From NCBI RefSeq assembly GCF_006443685.1, contig NZ_VFYP01000001.1, forward strand, positions 1,240,001 through 1,304,000: 64,000 nt of DNA. The letters run 5' to 3'. Numbering within the stretch: position 1 is the stretch's first letter; every line of letters begins with the position of its first letter. Shown in pieces: positions 32,392 to 41,939 of this stretch. The DNA is from Rhizobium glycinendophyticum. Its GTDB lineage: Bacteria; Pseudomonadota; Alphaproteobacteria; Rhizobiales; Rhizobiaceae. A program made the position numbers and the translations under genes. Under the pieces are notes generated by a model that did not search any database, was not told the DNA's origin, and saw only the letters and a list, made by a program, of their open reading frames with translations.

Positions 32392-35300
32392 TGGCGACGA
32401 TCCTGTTGCAGGCGGCAGGTGCCGCCCTTGGTTCGGTCTTCGGGCCAGTCGGTGCCATTTTGGGCAGAGCGGCGGGGGCGGCCGTCGGCGGGATGATCGA
32501 CCGGAGCCTGATCGGCGGCACGAGCTCGGTGACCGGGGCGCGGCTGTCTTCGGCACGGCTGGCGGGTGCGAGCGAGGGCACGGCGATCCCGAGGCTCTAT
32601 GGCACGGCGCGGCTGGGCGGCACGCTGATCTGGGCGACGCGCTTCGAGGAAGAGGCGGTGACCGAGCGCAGCGGCGGCAAGTCGAGCGGCGGGACGCGGA
32701 CCACGACCTATCAGTATTACGCCAATCTGGCGCTCGGGCTCTGCGAAGGGCCGATCGCGGGCGTGCGGCGTGTCTGGGCCGATGGGCGCGAGCTGGACCT
32801 GACCGAGATCGAGATGCGGGTCTATCGCGGCACGCGGAGCCAGCCGGTCGATCCGTTGATTGCGGCCAAGCAAGGGGCGGACAAGGCACCGGCCTATCGC
32901 GGGCTCGCTTATGTCGTGTTCGAGCGCCTGCCGCTCGACGATTTCGGCAATCGCATTCCGCTGTTGCAGTTCGAGGTGATCCGGCCGGTCGGGCGATTGG
33001 AGGACGCGATCCGGGCGGTGGCGGTCATTCCCGGTGCGACCGAGCATGGTTATGCGGTGACGCGCGTGTCGGATGCGCCGAAATCCGGCGAAAAGCGCTG
33101 GCTGAACCGCAACACGCTGGTGGCCTCGAGCGATTGGCAGGCCTCGATCGACGAATTGCAGGCGCTCTGCCCCAATCTCGAAGAGGTGGCGCTGGTGGTG
33201 GCCTGGTTCGGCACCGATCTGCGCGCCGGGGAATGCCGGGTGCTGCCGGGCGTGGAGGTTTCGACGCGGCGGCAGGAGAGCCGGGCGTGGCGCGTGGCGG
33301 GACTCTCGCGCAGTGAGGCTCATCTGGTGAGCCGGCACGAGGGCGGGCCGGCCTATGGCGGATCGCCGGATGACCGGAGCGTGATCGAGGCGATCCGCGA
33401 TCTGAAGGCGCGCGGACTGAAGGTGACGCTTTATCCCTTTGTGCTGATGGACATCGTCAGCGGAAACGGCTTGCCCGACCCCTATGGCGGGGCGGAGCAG
33501 GCCGCTTATCCCTGGCGCGGGCGGATTACGGTTCATCCCGTGAGCGCCGACAAGACGGCGGCAGCGCGGGCGCAGGTTTCGACATTTGTGACCCGTAGCG
33601 ACGGTTACCGTCGGTTCATCCGGCATTATGCGGGCCTTGCACAAGAGGCGGGCGGGGTGGACGGGTTTCTGCTCGGGTCGGAGCTCAAGGGGCTGACGAC
33701 GCTGCGCGACGAGGCGAACGCCTTTCCCTTCGTCGAGGCGCTGGTGTCGCTGGCGGGCGAGGTACGCGGCGTCCTGGGTGCCTCCACGGCGATCTCCTAC
33801 GGTGCCGACTGGAGCGAATATTTCGGCCATCAGCCGGCCGATGGCTCGGGTGATCTGTTCTTCCATCTCGATCCGCTCTGGGCGAGCCCGCATGTCTCGG
33901 GTGTGGGCATCGACAATTACATGCCGCTTGCCGACTGGCGCGACGAGGATCTGGAGGCGGTGAGCCCGGATGGGTTTTCCGGTGCCGATGATGCCACGGG
34001 TTTTGCCCGGATGCTGACGGCGGGCGAGGGGTTTGACTGGTATTATGCCAATGAGGCCGACCGGCAGGCGCGCAACCGCACGCCGATCACCGACGGCGCC
34101 TATGGCAAGCCCTGGATCTACAGGTTCAAGGATCTGGAAAGCTGGTGGGGCAACCGGCATTTCAACCGGATCGGTGGGATAGAGCAGGCGGCGCCGACGG
34201 CCTGGACACCGCGCATGAAGCCGTTCTGGTTTATCGAGCTTGGCTGCGGGGCGGTCGATCGCGGGGCAAACCAGCCGAACGTCTTCGTCGACGCCAAATC
34301 GGCGGAAAGCGGGCGGCCGCATTTTTCCAGCGGCGCGCGATCCGACAGCCAGCAGCGGCGGTTTCTCGAGACGCATCTTTCCCATTGGGCGGAGGAAGAG
34401 AGGCCGGAGGGGTTGGTCGATCCGCAAAAAATCTTTGTGTGGAGCTGGGATGCGCGGCCTTACCCGGCCTTTCCGCAGGAGACGGGGCTTTGGGCCGATG
34501 GGCGCAACTGGCGCACAGGACACTGGCTGAATGGGCGGTTGGGCACGGCCACGCTGGCCGATGCGATCGCAGCGATCCTCACCGATCATGGCTTTGTCGA
34601 TTTCGACGTGTCGCAGGTGGCGGGCGATCTCGGCGGTTACGTGAAGGGGGACCTGACCTCGGCGCGCGACCTGATCGAGCCGCTGGTGGAACTGTTCCAG
34701 ATCGACGTGGTCGAGGATGACGGCGTCTTGCGTTTTCGCACAAGGGCCAATGCCAGCCTGCCGGCGCGGGAGATCTCCGTGCTGGCAGATCTGGAAGGGC
34801 AGCCGCTGTGGAGCGAGACACGTGGACATGACAGCGAATTCGCCTCGGAAGCCTTGGTGACCTTCTACGATCCGGCGGCCGATTATGCCGAGGCGAGCGT
34901 CCGCTCGCGCAAGGTCGAGGCGGCAACCGAGCGGCAATTGGTGCGCGACCTGCCGGCTGTCATCGCCGAGGAGACGGCGCTGGCCGCCGCCGAAGGCTGG
35001 TTGCGCGACAACCGGCTGGCACGGCGCACGCTGCAACTGGCGCTGGGGCCGGGCGAAATCGCGGTGCAGCCGGGCGACGTGCTGCGGCTCTCGGAAGGGC
35101 CGGCCGGGCGCTTTCTGGTGAGCGAGATCGACGAGGGGTTCGAACGGCGGCTGACCTTGCGCGCCTTTGCCGGAAAGGTGTCTTCCGAAGTGGCCGTGGT
35201 CGAGCCGGGGCGGGCGGGCGACAATCCCGGGGCGGCGGGTTTTGACCCCACAGTGGTTTTTCTCGACCTGCCGCATGTGGACGCGACCGCGATGAGCGGC

Positions 35301-36170
35301 GATGCGGCTGTGGCGGCTTATGCGAAACCCTGGGTGAGGCTTGCGGCGTCGAGCTCGCCGGAGGTCGAGGGCTATCGGCTTCGCCTGACGCTCGATCGGC
35401 CGGCGACCCTGGGGGCGCTGGTGGAGCCGCTGGCGGCGGGTGTCAGCGGGCGGTTCGACCGGGCCAATCCTCTGTTGGTGGATCTGCTGTCGGGCGCCCT
35501 GTCTTCGGCGAGCCGGACGGCGGTGTTTTCGGGCGCCAATCGCATCGCGGTGCGGGCGGTGTCCGGCGTGTGGGAGGTGTTGGGCTTTACCGATGCCGAG
35601 GAAATCGCTGCGGGTCGCTTCCGGCTGACAGGTCTGTTGCGCGGCCTTAGCGGGACCGAAGATGCCTTGGTGGCCGGTGCCGAGGCAGGTGCGGATGTCG
35701 TGCTGCTGGATGCGGCGGTGAAGCCGCTGGGGCTGGCGACGGCGGAACGCGGAACGCCGCAGAACTGGATCCTGGAGCCGATGGGGCTCGTGACGGATCT
35801 CTCCGGCCCGCATGTTTTTGGCGGAGGCTTGCGTGCGGAAACGCCGCTCGCTCCGGTGCATCCGAAGGCGCGGAGGACCGCAGCCGGCGATGTGGCGCTA
35901 AGCTGGATCCGGCGCGGCCGGACCGATGCCGACAACTGGAGCGAGGGCGACATTCCGCTCGACGAAGAGACTGAGCGCTACCGCGTCGAGATCCTCGACG
36001 GGGCGGTGGTGCGCCGGAGTGTGGAAGTGACGGTGCCGCGGCTGACCTATGCGGCCGGTGACGAGTTTGCCGATTTCGGGGCAGCGCAAGCGAGCCTGCT
36101 GCTCCGCATTCGCCAGCTTGGACGATTGGCGGCAGGCCTTCCCCTCGAAGCGATCATTCCCGTTCGATGA
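32391..36170 (+). CDS. GTA gp15, megatron/host-specificity protein with TIM-barrel-like domain
   Basis: A 1259-aa tail-tip protein. The N-terminus is Gly/Ala-rich and hydrophobic (AAGAALGSVFGPVGAILGRA), a possible membrane-inserting segment. TIPRLYGTARL-like and YYANLALGLCEGPIAGVRRV segments match the phage tail family. The middle is the GTA TIM-barrel-like domain (AISYGADWSEYFGHQPADGS, FFHLDPLWASPHVSGVGIDN, KPFWFIELGCGAVDRGANQP). The C-terminal third (FRLTGLLRGLSGTEDAL) is beta-rich. It should contact the recipient and help DNA entry. A long antisense frame here is a shadow. Confidence 0.96.
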   Translation: MATILLQAAGAALGSVFGPVGAILGRAAGAAVGGMIDRSLIGGTSSVTGARLSSARLAGASEGTAIPRLYGTARLGGTLIWATRFEEEAVTERSGGKSSGGTRTTTYQYYANLALGLCEGPIAGVRRVWADGRELDLTEIEMRVYRGTRSQPVDPLIAAKQGADKAPAYRGLAYVVFERLPLDDFGNRIPLLQFEVIRPVGRLEDAIRAVAVIPGATEHGYAVTRVSDAPKSGEKRWLNRNTLVASSDWQASIDELQALCPNLEEVALVVAWFGTDLRAGECRVLPGVEVSTRRQESRAWRVAGLSRSEAHLVSRHEGGPAYGGSPDDRSVIEAIRDLKARGLKVTLYPFVLMDIVSGNGLPDPYGGAEQAAYPWRGRITVHPVSADKTAAARAQVSTFVTRSDGYRRFIRHYAGLAQEAGGVDGFLLGSELKGLTTLRDEANAFPFVEALVSLAGEVRGVLGASTAISYGADWSEYFGHQPADGSGDLFFHLDPLWASPHVSGVGIDNYMPLADWRDEDLEAVSPDGFSGADDATGFARMLTAGEGFDWYYANEADRQARNRTPITDGAYGKPWIYRFKDLESWWGNRHFNRIGGIEQAAPTAWTPRMKPFWFIELGCGAVDRGANQPNVFVDAKSAESGRPHFSSGARSDSQQRRFLETHLSHWAEEERPEGLVDPQKIFVWSWDARPYPAFPQETGLWADGRNWRTGHWLNGRLGTATLADAIAAILTDHGFVDFDVSQVAGDLGGYVKGDLTSARDLIEPLVELFQIDVVEDDGVLRFRTRANASLPAREISVLADLEGQPLWSETRGHDSEFASEALVTFYDPAADYAEASVRSRKVEAATERQLVRDLPAVIAEETALAAAEGWLRDNRLARRTLQLALGPGEIAVQPGDVLRLSEGPAGRFLVSEIDEGFERRLTLRAFAGKVSSEVAVVEPGRAGDNPGAAGFDPTVVFLDLPHVDATAMSGDAAVAAYAKPWVRLAASSSPEVEGYRLRLTLDRPATLGALVEPLAAGVSGRFDRANPLLVDLLSGALSSASRTAVFSGANRIAVRAVSGVWEVLGFTDAEEIAAGRFRLTGLLRGLSGTEDALVAGAEAGADVVLLDAAVKPLGLATAERGTPQNWILEPMGLVTDLSGPHVFGGGLRAETPLAPVHPKARRTAAGDVALSWIRRGRTDADNWSEGDIPLDEETERYRVEILDGAVVRRSVEVTVPRLTYAAGDEFADFGAAQASLLLRIRQLGRLAAGLPLEAIIPVR

Positions 36171-36203
36171 ACACTTGTGACCCTTAAACTGAAGGAGAAA
36201 ACC

Positions 36204-36413
36204 ATGCTCGAGATGAAACCCTGGTATCAGTCGAAAACCGTCTGGGGCGCGCTCATCGCGATCGGCTCGCCGCTTCTGCGCCATGCCGGCTTCGACCTTG
36301 GCAGCGCCGAGGAGGCGGAACTGGCGGATGCACTGACGACGCTTGCCGGCACGCTGGGGGGGCTGCTGGCGCTCTATGGGCGGCTGTCGGCGACGAAGGG
36401 GGTTGGTGGTTGA
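36204..36413 (+). CDS. Holin-like small membrane protein
   Basis: A 69-aa protein that starts MLEMKPWYQSKTVWGALIAI, with a first hydrophobic helix, then a short acidic stretch SAEEAELADA and a second hydrophobic segment TLAGTLGGLLALYGRL. This plan is common in phage-type holins. It ends the GTA cluster, 34 bp after gp15, with a GAAGGAGAA site. Paired with the endolysin at 11.9 kb it could form the lysis set. The assignment is by topology and context. Confidence 0.6.
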   Translation: MLEMKPWYQSKTVWGALIAIGSPLLRHAGFDLGSAEEAELADALTTLAGTLGGLLALYGRLSATKGVGG

Positions 36414-36591
36414 AGGTTACCCCGACCAAACCCATGAGCTGACTAAGACGCGGAAGACGCGATAAGATGTGTTTTGGGCCTGTTCAGCTACACGTGCCGA
36501 CGCCGGACCAGTTGAAGGAAGGGCTTCAGCCGGAGTCCTTAACGAAGTAAGGATTGCGCATTACATTATCCTCCGGCGAGGAGTGGCCGTC

Positions 36592-36924
36592 ATGAACCCG
36601 ATTTTGCGCAAAGTCAGCACCATCACCGACAAGGGCCAGACGACGGTTCCCAAGTCGATCCGTGACGCCCTGGGCGTCGGTTATGGCGGGCGGATTGCCT
36701 TCAGCCTGGATGCGCAGAACCGCGTCTATGTCGAGCGTGACGACGCGGATGAAGATGATCCCGTTCTGGACGGATTTCTCGACGTCCTGGCCAAGGATAT
36801 GGCGGCCCGGCCGGAGCAGGCCATTGCAGAAATTCCGCCCGCCTTGCGCGCGCGGATGGCGGCGCTGACCAGCGACATTGACATCGATCTCGATGCCCCG
36901 ATCGAAGGCAAGGTCGAACTCTGA
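36592..36924 (+). CDS. prlF: PrlF-family antitoxin (AbrB-type)
   Basis: A 110-aa protein with the swapped-hairpin AbrB/SpoVT DNA-binding domain: STITDKGQTTVPKSIRDALG and GGRIAFSLDAQNRVYVE. The acidic C-terminus should bind and block YhaV. The ATG at 36592 has GCGAGGAG eight bases upstream; longer frames lack a site. It is followed after 3 bp by the toxin gene. Confidence 0.88.
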   Translation: MNPILRKVSTITDKGQTTVPKSIRDALGVGYGGRIAFSLDAQNRVYVERDDADEDDPVLDGFLDVLAKDMAARPEQAIAEIPPALRARMAALTSDIDIDLDAPIEGKVEL

Positions 36925-36927
36925 ACG

Positions 36928-37416
36928 ATGGAGACGGTCAACGGCTGGATCATCCGGGCGCATCCTCTGTTTCTCGATCAGTTGGAGCGCTTGACAGCGG
37001 CGGTCGAGCGTGAGGCGCTCAAGAAGCCTGAGACCTTTCGATCGAGCGCCAATGCCAAGCTTTTGGCGGCACTGCAGAAGCTCATCTTCGAGACCATTCC
37101 GGCGGACCCGGCCGCGACAGGTTTCCGTCAGGGCGGAATAGTTAGGCCCGAGCGCAAGCACTGGTTTCGGGCGAAGTTCGGCAACGGGCGGTTTCGGCTC
37201 TTCTTTCGCTACAGTTCTGCCGCCAGGGTCATCGTCTTTGCATGGGTGAACGATTCCGACACGTTGCGCCGCTATGGTGCGCGGACAGACGCCTATCATG
37301 TGTTCCGAGCCATGCTGGACGACGGCAACCCACCCGACAGCTGGAACAGCCCGTTAGAAGCGGCATCGAGCAAGGCGGCGAATCCGGCGACTTACTCGGG
37401 CGTCGCAAGCGCATGA
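36928..37416 (+). CDS. yhaV: YhaV-family toxin
   Basis: A 162-aa RelE-superfamily ribonuclease. VNGWIIRAHPLFLDQLERL, FRQGGIVRPERKHWFRAKFG, NGRFRLFFRYSSAARVIVFA, WVNDSDTLRRYG, and DAYHVFRAMLDDGNPPDSW are the YhaV signature. It cuts mRNA and possibly rRNA when free of PrlF. The pair lies just right of the GTA cluster and appears intact. Confidence 0.92.
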   Translation: METVNGWIIRAHPLFLDQLERLTAAVEREALKKPETFRSSANAKLLAALQKLIFETIPADPAATGFRQGGIVRPERKHWFRAKFGNGRFRLFFRYSSAARVIVFAWVNDSDTLRRYGARTDAYHVFRAMLDDGNPPDSWNSPLEAASSKAANPATYSGVASA

Positions 37417-37553
37417 TGTGCTGGGCGAGGAGGGGGACTGACCCTGGCTCCCCATCCTCTGCATCGCTCCCATGTCCAAGCATTCATTTGCCATTCAGAA
37501 GGCTTGGGGTACATAATTTGCGAAGCGTGGGCGTCCATACAGAAGAAGTGGCA

Positions 37554-37808
37554 ATGGCATCTTTGATGAAAATCGGCGGAAGGAAGTTGAGCGGGCTGGC
37601 GCTGGCGCTGGGCGTGTTCGTCCTGCCGGTCCTGCACGGCGATGCCATGGCGGCGGATTGCCGGGCGGCGGCAGCAAGGGCCGTGGCCGAACTGGGCGGC
37701 CAGTTGCTTTCGGTGCGCGAATCGGGCGGTGAATGCGTGATTGTCGTGCTTGTGCCGGGCAATGGCTCCGAGCGTCCCCGCAAGGTGACGATGCGCGTCG
37801 CCCAGTGA
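37554..37808 (+). CDS. feuN: FeuN-like small periplasmic modulator of FeuPQ
   Basis: An 84-aa protein with an N-terminal signal peptide (LSGLALALGVFVLPVLHGDAMA, cleavage probably before ADC) and a short mature part with two cysteines (ADCRAAAARAVAELGG, GGECVIVVLVPG). In Sinorhizobium meliloti a small periplasmic protein, FeuN, is encoded just before feuP and holds FeuPQ in check. Size, location signal and position match. The call depends on this context more than on sequence recall. Confidence 0.75.
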   Translation: MASLMKIGGRKLSGLALALGVFVLPVLHGDAMAADCRAAAARAVAELGGQLLSVRESGGECVIVVLVPGNGSERPRKVTMRVAQ

Positions 37809-37855
37809 TATCAAAGCCAGCCGAATTGCCGTCTGCTTCAGCCTAGGGGAATTTC

Positions 37856-38521
37856 ATGCGCATTCTCGTCGTCGAAGACGATGTCAATCTCAATCGCCAG
37901 CTCGTTGAGGCCTTGCAAGAGGCCGGCTATGTCGTTGACAAGGCCTTCGACGGCGAGGAAGGGCATTTTCTCGGCGAGACTGAGCCCTATGACGCTGTCA
38001 TCCTCGATATCGGCCTGCCGGAAATGGACGGCATTACCGTGCTGGAGAAATGGCGTGCGGAACAACGGGTGATGCCCGTGCTGATCCTGACGGCGCGTGA
38101 CCGCTGGTCGGATAAGGTAGCGGGCATCGATGCCGGTGCGGACGACTATGTGACCAAGCCTTTCCATGTCGAGGAAGTGCTCGCGCGCATCCGTGCCTTG
38201 ATCCGCCGTGCAGCCGGCCATGCGTCCTCCGAAATCGTCTGCGGTCCGGTGCGGCTCGACACCAAGAGCTCCAAGGCACTCGTTGATGGCGTGGCGCTGA
38301 AGCTCACCTCGCACGAATACCGGCTGCTGTCCTATCTCATGCATCACATGGGCGAGGTGGTGTCGCGCACGGAACTGGTCGAGCATCTCTATGACCAGGA
38401 TTTCGACCGGGATTCCAACACGATCGAGGTCTTTGTCGGGCGGCTGCGCAAGAAGATCGGCGTCGACATGATCGAGACCGTGCGCGGCCTCGGCTACCGC
38501 ATCCAAGCGCCTTCGAAATGA
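37856..38521 (+). CDS. feuP: Two-component response regulator FeuP (OmpR type)
   Basis: A 221-aa regulator. The receiver has the acidic pair VVEDDVN, the phosphorylation Asp51 in ILDIGLPEM, LILTAR and the Lys in YVTKPF. The winged helix has LTSHEYRLLSYLMHHMGEVV and ends TVRGLGYRIQAP. In S. meliloti FeuP controls cyclic glucan export (ndvA) and low-osmolarity adaptation. The stop overlaps the feuQ start (ATGA), so regulator and kinase are co-translated. Confidence 0.9.
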   Translation: MRILVVEDDVNLNRQLVEALQEAGYVVDKAFDGEEGHFLGETEPYDAVILDIGLPEMDGITVLEKWRAEQRVMPVLILTARDRWSDKVAGIDAGADDYVTKPFHVEEVLARIRALIRRAAGHASSEIVCGPVRLDTKSSKALVDGVALKLTSHEYRLLSYLMHHMGEVVSRTELVEHLYDQDFDRDSNTIEVFVGRLRKKIGVDMIETVRGLGYRIQAPSK

Positions 38522-39915
38522 AGCCCCGCTCGCTCACCGCGCGCGTCCTGCTGCTCGCCACCATCTGGTCGGCGCTCGGTCTGGTGACGATCGCGGTGGC
38601 GATTTCCGCTCTCTATCGCCAGGGCGTCGAACGCGGCTTCAACAATCTGCTCAGAGCGCAGCTTTACAATGTGGTCAATTCGGTCTCGATCGGCGACGGC
38701 GACAGCCTGGCCGGTTCGCCAGCACTCGGCGATCTCAGGTTCTCGCAGCCCGAGACGGGCTGGTACTGGCTGGTCGAGCCGCTTGGCAATTTTGCGACCG
38801 CGCCGCTGGCATCCGCTTCGCTCGGAGTTGCCAATCTCCCCGTACCGGATGTGGAGAAGACCCCCTTCGACGAGAATTACGAGCGCTATTACGAGATGAC
38901 GGACGACGTCGGCAATCGCATCCGCGTGGCCGAGACGGAAGTCGTGCTCGACGACCAGGGGCGGGCAGCGCGCTTTCGCGTCTCCGGCAATCTGGCCGTC
39001 ATCGAGGAGGAGATCTCCTTCTTCGCCAGCCGCCTGAACATTGCGCTCGCCGTCGTCGGCATCGGTGGCCTGATCGTCAACGGTCTGGCGATCGTCTATG
39101 GTCTGAAACCGGTGGACCGCGCGCGGCGCGGGCTGGAGCGGATTCGGCGCGGCGAGGCGGAGCGGATCGAGGGGGATTTTCCCCGCGAAATCATGCCGCT
39201 CGCCAACGAGATCAATGCGCTGATCGACAGCAATCGACGCATCGTCGAACGCGCCCGCATGCAGGTCGGCAATCTCGCCCATTCGCTGAAGACCCCGATT
39301 GCCGTGCTTCTCAACGAAGCACGCACGCTCGAAAAGGGCCATGCCGAGGTCGTGGTGAGCCAGGCGGAAGCCATGCAGGCGCAGGTGACGTCCTATCTGA
39401 ACCGCGCCCGCATTGCCGCCCAACGTGACAGCGTGCTGGCGCGCACCGAGGCGCAGCCAGTTCTCGAGCGCCTGGTGCGCGTCATGCGCAAACTGAACGA
39501 TACGGTGAATTTCGAACTTGAGGTGGCGCCGGACCTGACCTTTGCCATGGAGCAGCAGGACGTCGAGGAAGTGGTCGGCAATCTCCTGGAAAACGCATCG
39601 CGATTCGCCCGCTCCCGGATCGTCACCCGCGCCGTACCTGTTGTCCGTGAGGATGATACGACGGCGGATGGACGGCGCAGTTGGGTGGAGATCGTGGTGG
39701 AGGACGACGGACCGGGGCTGGCCCCCGACCAGATCGGCGAAGCCTTGAAACGCGGGCGCAGGCTGGACGAAAGCCGACCGGGAACGGGGCTGGGTCTCTC
39801 GATCGTCAAGGAGATATCAGGCGAATATCAGGGGACCTTTGGTCTGTCGCGGGCAAGCCTTGGCGGTCTTCGCGCACAGTTGATCTTACCGGCTGTGACG
39901 AAAGACACTGCGTGA
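38518..39915 (+). CDS. feuQ: Sensor histidine kinase FeuQ
   Basis: A 465-aa kinase. One N-terminal transmembrane helix (VLLLATIWSALGLVTIAVAI), a periplasmic domain of about 140 residues with LPVPDVEKTPFDENYERYYE, and a second helix (IALAVVGIGGLIVNGLAIVY). The HAMP-like linker is followed by the H-box NLAHSLKTPIAVL, N-box NLLENASRF, VEDDGPGLA and GTGLGLSIV. It should sense low osmolarity or envelope stress, with FeuN as its inhibitor, and phosphorylate FeuP. Confidence 0.9.
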   Translation: MKPRSLTARVLLLATIWSALGLVTIAVAISALYRQGVERGFNNLLRAQLYNVVNSVSIGDGDSLAGSPALGDLRFSQPETGWYWLVEPLGNFATAPLASASLGVANLPVPDVEKTPFDENYERYYEMTDDVGNRIRVAETEVVLDDQGRAARFRVSGNLAVIEEEISFFASRLNIALAVVGIGGLIVNGLAIVYGLKPVDRARRGLERIRRGEAERIEGDFPREIMPLANEINALIDSNRRIVERARMQVGNLAHSLKTPIAVLLNEARTLEKGHAEVVVSQAEAMQAQVTSYLNRARIAAQRDSVLARTEAQPVLERLVRVMRKLNDTVNFELEVAPDLTFAMEQQDVEEVVGNLLENASRFARSRIVTRAVPVVREDDTTADGRRSWVEIVVEDDGPGLAPDQIGEALKRGRRLDESRPGTGLGLSIVKEISGEYQGTFGLSRASLGGLRAQLILPAVTKDTA

Positions 39916-40041
39916 TTGATTTTCCTGTGGAATTACATAGTTGTATAAAACGACCTGCCAAGGCGGGGCCGACCGGGGACACGCCGGCGCCACCCATCGT
40001 ATCAGGTCGCATGAAATCTGCGTCGGACTTGGGCATCTCTG

Positions 40042-40455
40042 ATGGGTAAAACGCGCTTTGGAACTTTGGCACTCGCCGCTCTGGGGGCGCTCGCGCTGGC
40101 GGGCTGCACCACGACGGGCGGCGGATCGGCCGGTTCGGTCAAGGCGGGTTCCGCCGTCTATATCAGTGCCTTGCAGGGAGGCATCGTGTCTCGCACGGGC
40201 GTGAAGCTCTCCAACAGTGAGACCCAGAGGGCGCTGGAAGCGGAATATCGCGCGCTTGAAGCCGCACCGGGCGGCCAGCCAGTGACCTGGGCTGGTGGTG
40301 ATGTTCGAGGCGAAGTGATCGCTGCGGCTCCCTATCAGGTGGGCAAGCAAAATTGTCGCCAGTTCACCCACAAGGTGGTGAGCGGCAATCGCACGCTCGA
40401 GGCACGCGGTGCCGCCTGCCGCAATGCCAATGGTACCTGGACGCCGCTCAGCTAA
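40042..40455 (+). CDS. Lipoprotein with 17-kDa surface-antigen-like C-terminus
   Basis: A 137-aa protein with a lipobox ALALAGC (Cys22) after a hydrophobic signal. The mature part contains SETQRALEAEYRALEAAPGG, WAGGDVRGEVIAAAPYQVGK and CRQFTHKVVSGNRTLEARGA, the pattern of rickettsial 17-kDa surface antigen/RT0821-like outer membrane lipoproteins. Two cysteines may form a disulfide. Its function is unknown. It lies between feuQ and the ccm operon. Confidence 0.8.
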   Translation: MGKTRFGTLALAALGALALAGCTTTGGGSAGSVKAGSAVYISALQGGIVSRTGVKLSNSETQRALEAEYRALEAAPGGQPVTWAGGDVRGEVIAAAPYQVGKQNCRQFTHKVVSGNRTLEARGAACRNANGTWTPLS

Positions 40456-40703
40456 CCAGCGGCGATGCGCGGTTTCAATGAACCTGAACGGAATCCATGA
40501 CATGACAGCCGCCCCCAACCGGCTGACGACCTCCGTCACACCGTTCTCCCAACACGGGCGTGCCGCACGGCTCACCCACTTGACTTGGGTCAAGGATAGG
40601 CGTGGTTTGAGGGGCTAATCGGGTTTGCGGCCAAACGCCTCAACTTTGCGTCATGGACCGTTTGCCAGTTGGAATGCACCCGCCCTTGCCGTAATTGAGT
40701 TTC

Positions 40704-41939
40704 ATGTTGTTCTGGATCTTCTCCGCCCTGCTGACGGTCGCCGCTGCCGTCCTTTTGTTGTCTCCCCTGTTGCGGGCCTCGGCCCGCGCCACGCGTTATG
40801 ACGAAGGGGAAGCCGCCGTCTATCGTGACCAGTTGCGCGAACTCGAGCGCGACAAGGCGGGCGGGTTGATATCGGCCGAAGAGGCCGATTATGCGCGCGC
40901 CGAAATCGGCAGGCGCTTGCTGGCGGTCGCTGGACGGACCTCCTTCGAGCACGGAGTGGACGAGGCCGGTTCGGACGTGACGGGCGCCTCCGATGAGAAA
41001 CCACGCCGCAGCGGCCGCTATGGGCTGTCGCAGGCTTTCATCCTGCTCTGTCTTCCGCTGATCGGGCTTGCCGGTTATCTTGAGATCGGCAGCCCCGGCA
41101 CGCCGGATGCCCCGCTCGCTGCCCGGATCGAGAATCCGGGCGACGATGTCAATCTGCTGATCGCCAAGGTCGAGCGCCATCTGGCCGACAATCCGGATGA
41201 CGGCAATGGCTGGAACGTGCTCGCGCCGGTCTACTTCCGCGTCGGTCGTCTCGACGATGCCGAACTCGCCTTCCGCAATGCGATCCGTCTCCTGGGCGCC
41301 GATCCGGAGCGGCTGAACGGGCTGGGCGAGACGCTGGTGACGCGTAATGACGGCATTGTCACTGAAGATGCGGCCAAGGCCTTCGAGGCGGCGCGCAAGA
41401 TGCAGCCGAACAATCCCCGCGCCGATTATTATCTGGCGCTGGCGCTGGAGCAGGGTGGCCGCAAGGCCGAAGCGCTCGCGGCCTTCCAGGAAATCGCGGC
41501 CGCTTCGCCGGCCAATGCGCCGTGGATGGAGCTGATCAACCGTCACATTGCCACCAACAGCGCAGGCATGCCGCTGGCGAACGCGCCTGCGGCTCCGGAG
41601 GCCGCACCGGCTACGCCCGCCGCACAGGCCAACCCGGCAGCACCCGGCAATCCGACCTCGGCCGATATCGCCGCAGCACAGGACATGTCGGAGGGCGACC
41701 GCAGTCAGATGATCCGGGGCATGGTCGAAAGCCTCGACCAGAAGCTGAAGGCCGATCCCCACAATTTCGAGGGCTGGATGCGGCTGGTCCGCTCTTATGC
41801 CATGCTGAAGGACAAGGCGCGGGCCGAGGCCGCCCTCAAGGACGGGTTGAAGGCTTTTCCGGCTGACGGTGCCGAGGGCCAGCAGCTCGTGGCCATGGCC
41901 CGCGAACTCGGCCTGGATGTCGAGGAGGTGAACCCATGA
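40704..41939 (+). CDS. ccmI: Cytochrome c maturation protein CcmI (CycH)
   Basis: A 411-aa apocytochrome chaperone. Two transmembrane helices ([20 protein letters not shown] and [18 protein letters not shown]) enclose a cytoplasmic region with [20 protein letters not shown]. The periplasmic part has TPR-like repeats ([60 protein letters not shown]) and an Ala/Pro linker. It presents apocytochrome to CcmF/CcmH. Start ATG 40704 after TTGAG. The last bases overlap ccmE. Confidence 0.93.
   Translation: MLFWIFSALLTVAAAVLLLSPLLRASARATRYDEGEAAVYRDQLRELERDKAGGLISAEEADYARAEIGRRLLAVAGRTSFEHGVDEAGSDVTGASDEKPRRSGRYGLSQAFILLCLPLIGLAGYLEIGSPGTPDAPLAARIENPGDDVNLLIAKVERHLADNPDDGNGWNVLAPVYFRVGRLDDAELAFRNAIRLLGADPERLNGLGETLVTRNDGIVTEDAAKAFEAARKMQPNNPRADYYLALALEQGGRKAEALAAFQEIAAASPANAPWMELINRHIATNSAGMPLANAPAAPEAAPATPAAQANPAAPGNPTSADIAAAQDMSEGDRSQMIRGMVESLDQKLKADPHNFEGWMRLVRSYAMLKDKARAEAALKDGLKAFPADGAEGQQLVAMARELGLDVEEVNP

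Noticed and set aside
32364..35861. A 1165-aa open frame on the minus strand
   Set aside because: It is the antisense shadow of gp15, rich in Arg/His as expected from GC-rich third positions; the + strand frame has clear family motifs.
7901..36413. Ordinary prophage
   Set aside because: No integrase, repressor, replication genes, attachment sites or flanking tRNA were found. The gene content and order, short tape measure and the GTA-specific gp10 and gp15 families fit a GTA.
37425..37465. Terminator after yhaV
   Set aside because: An imperfect GGGGA...TCCCC hairpin is present but has no T tract, so it was not called.
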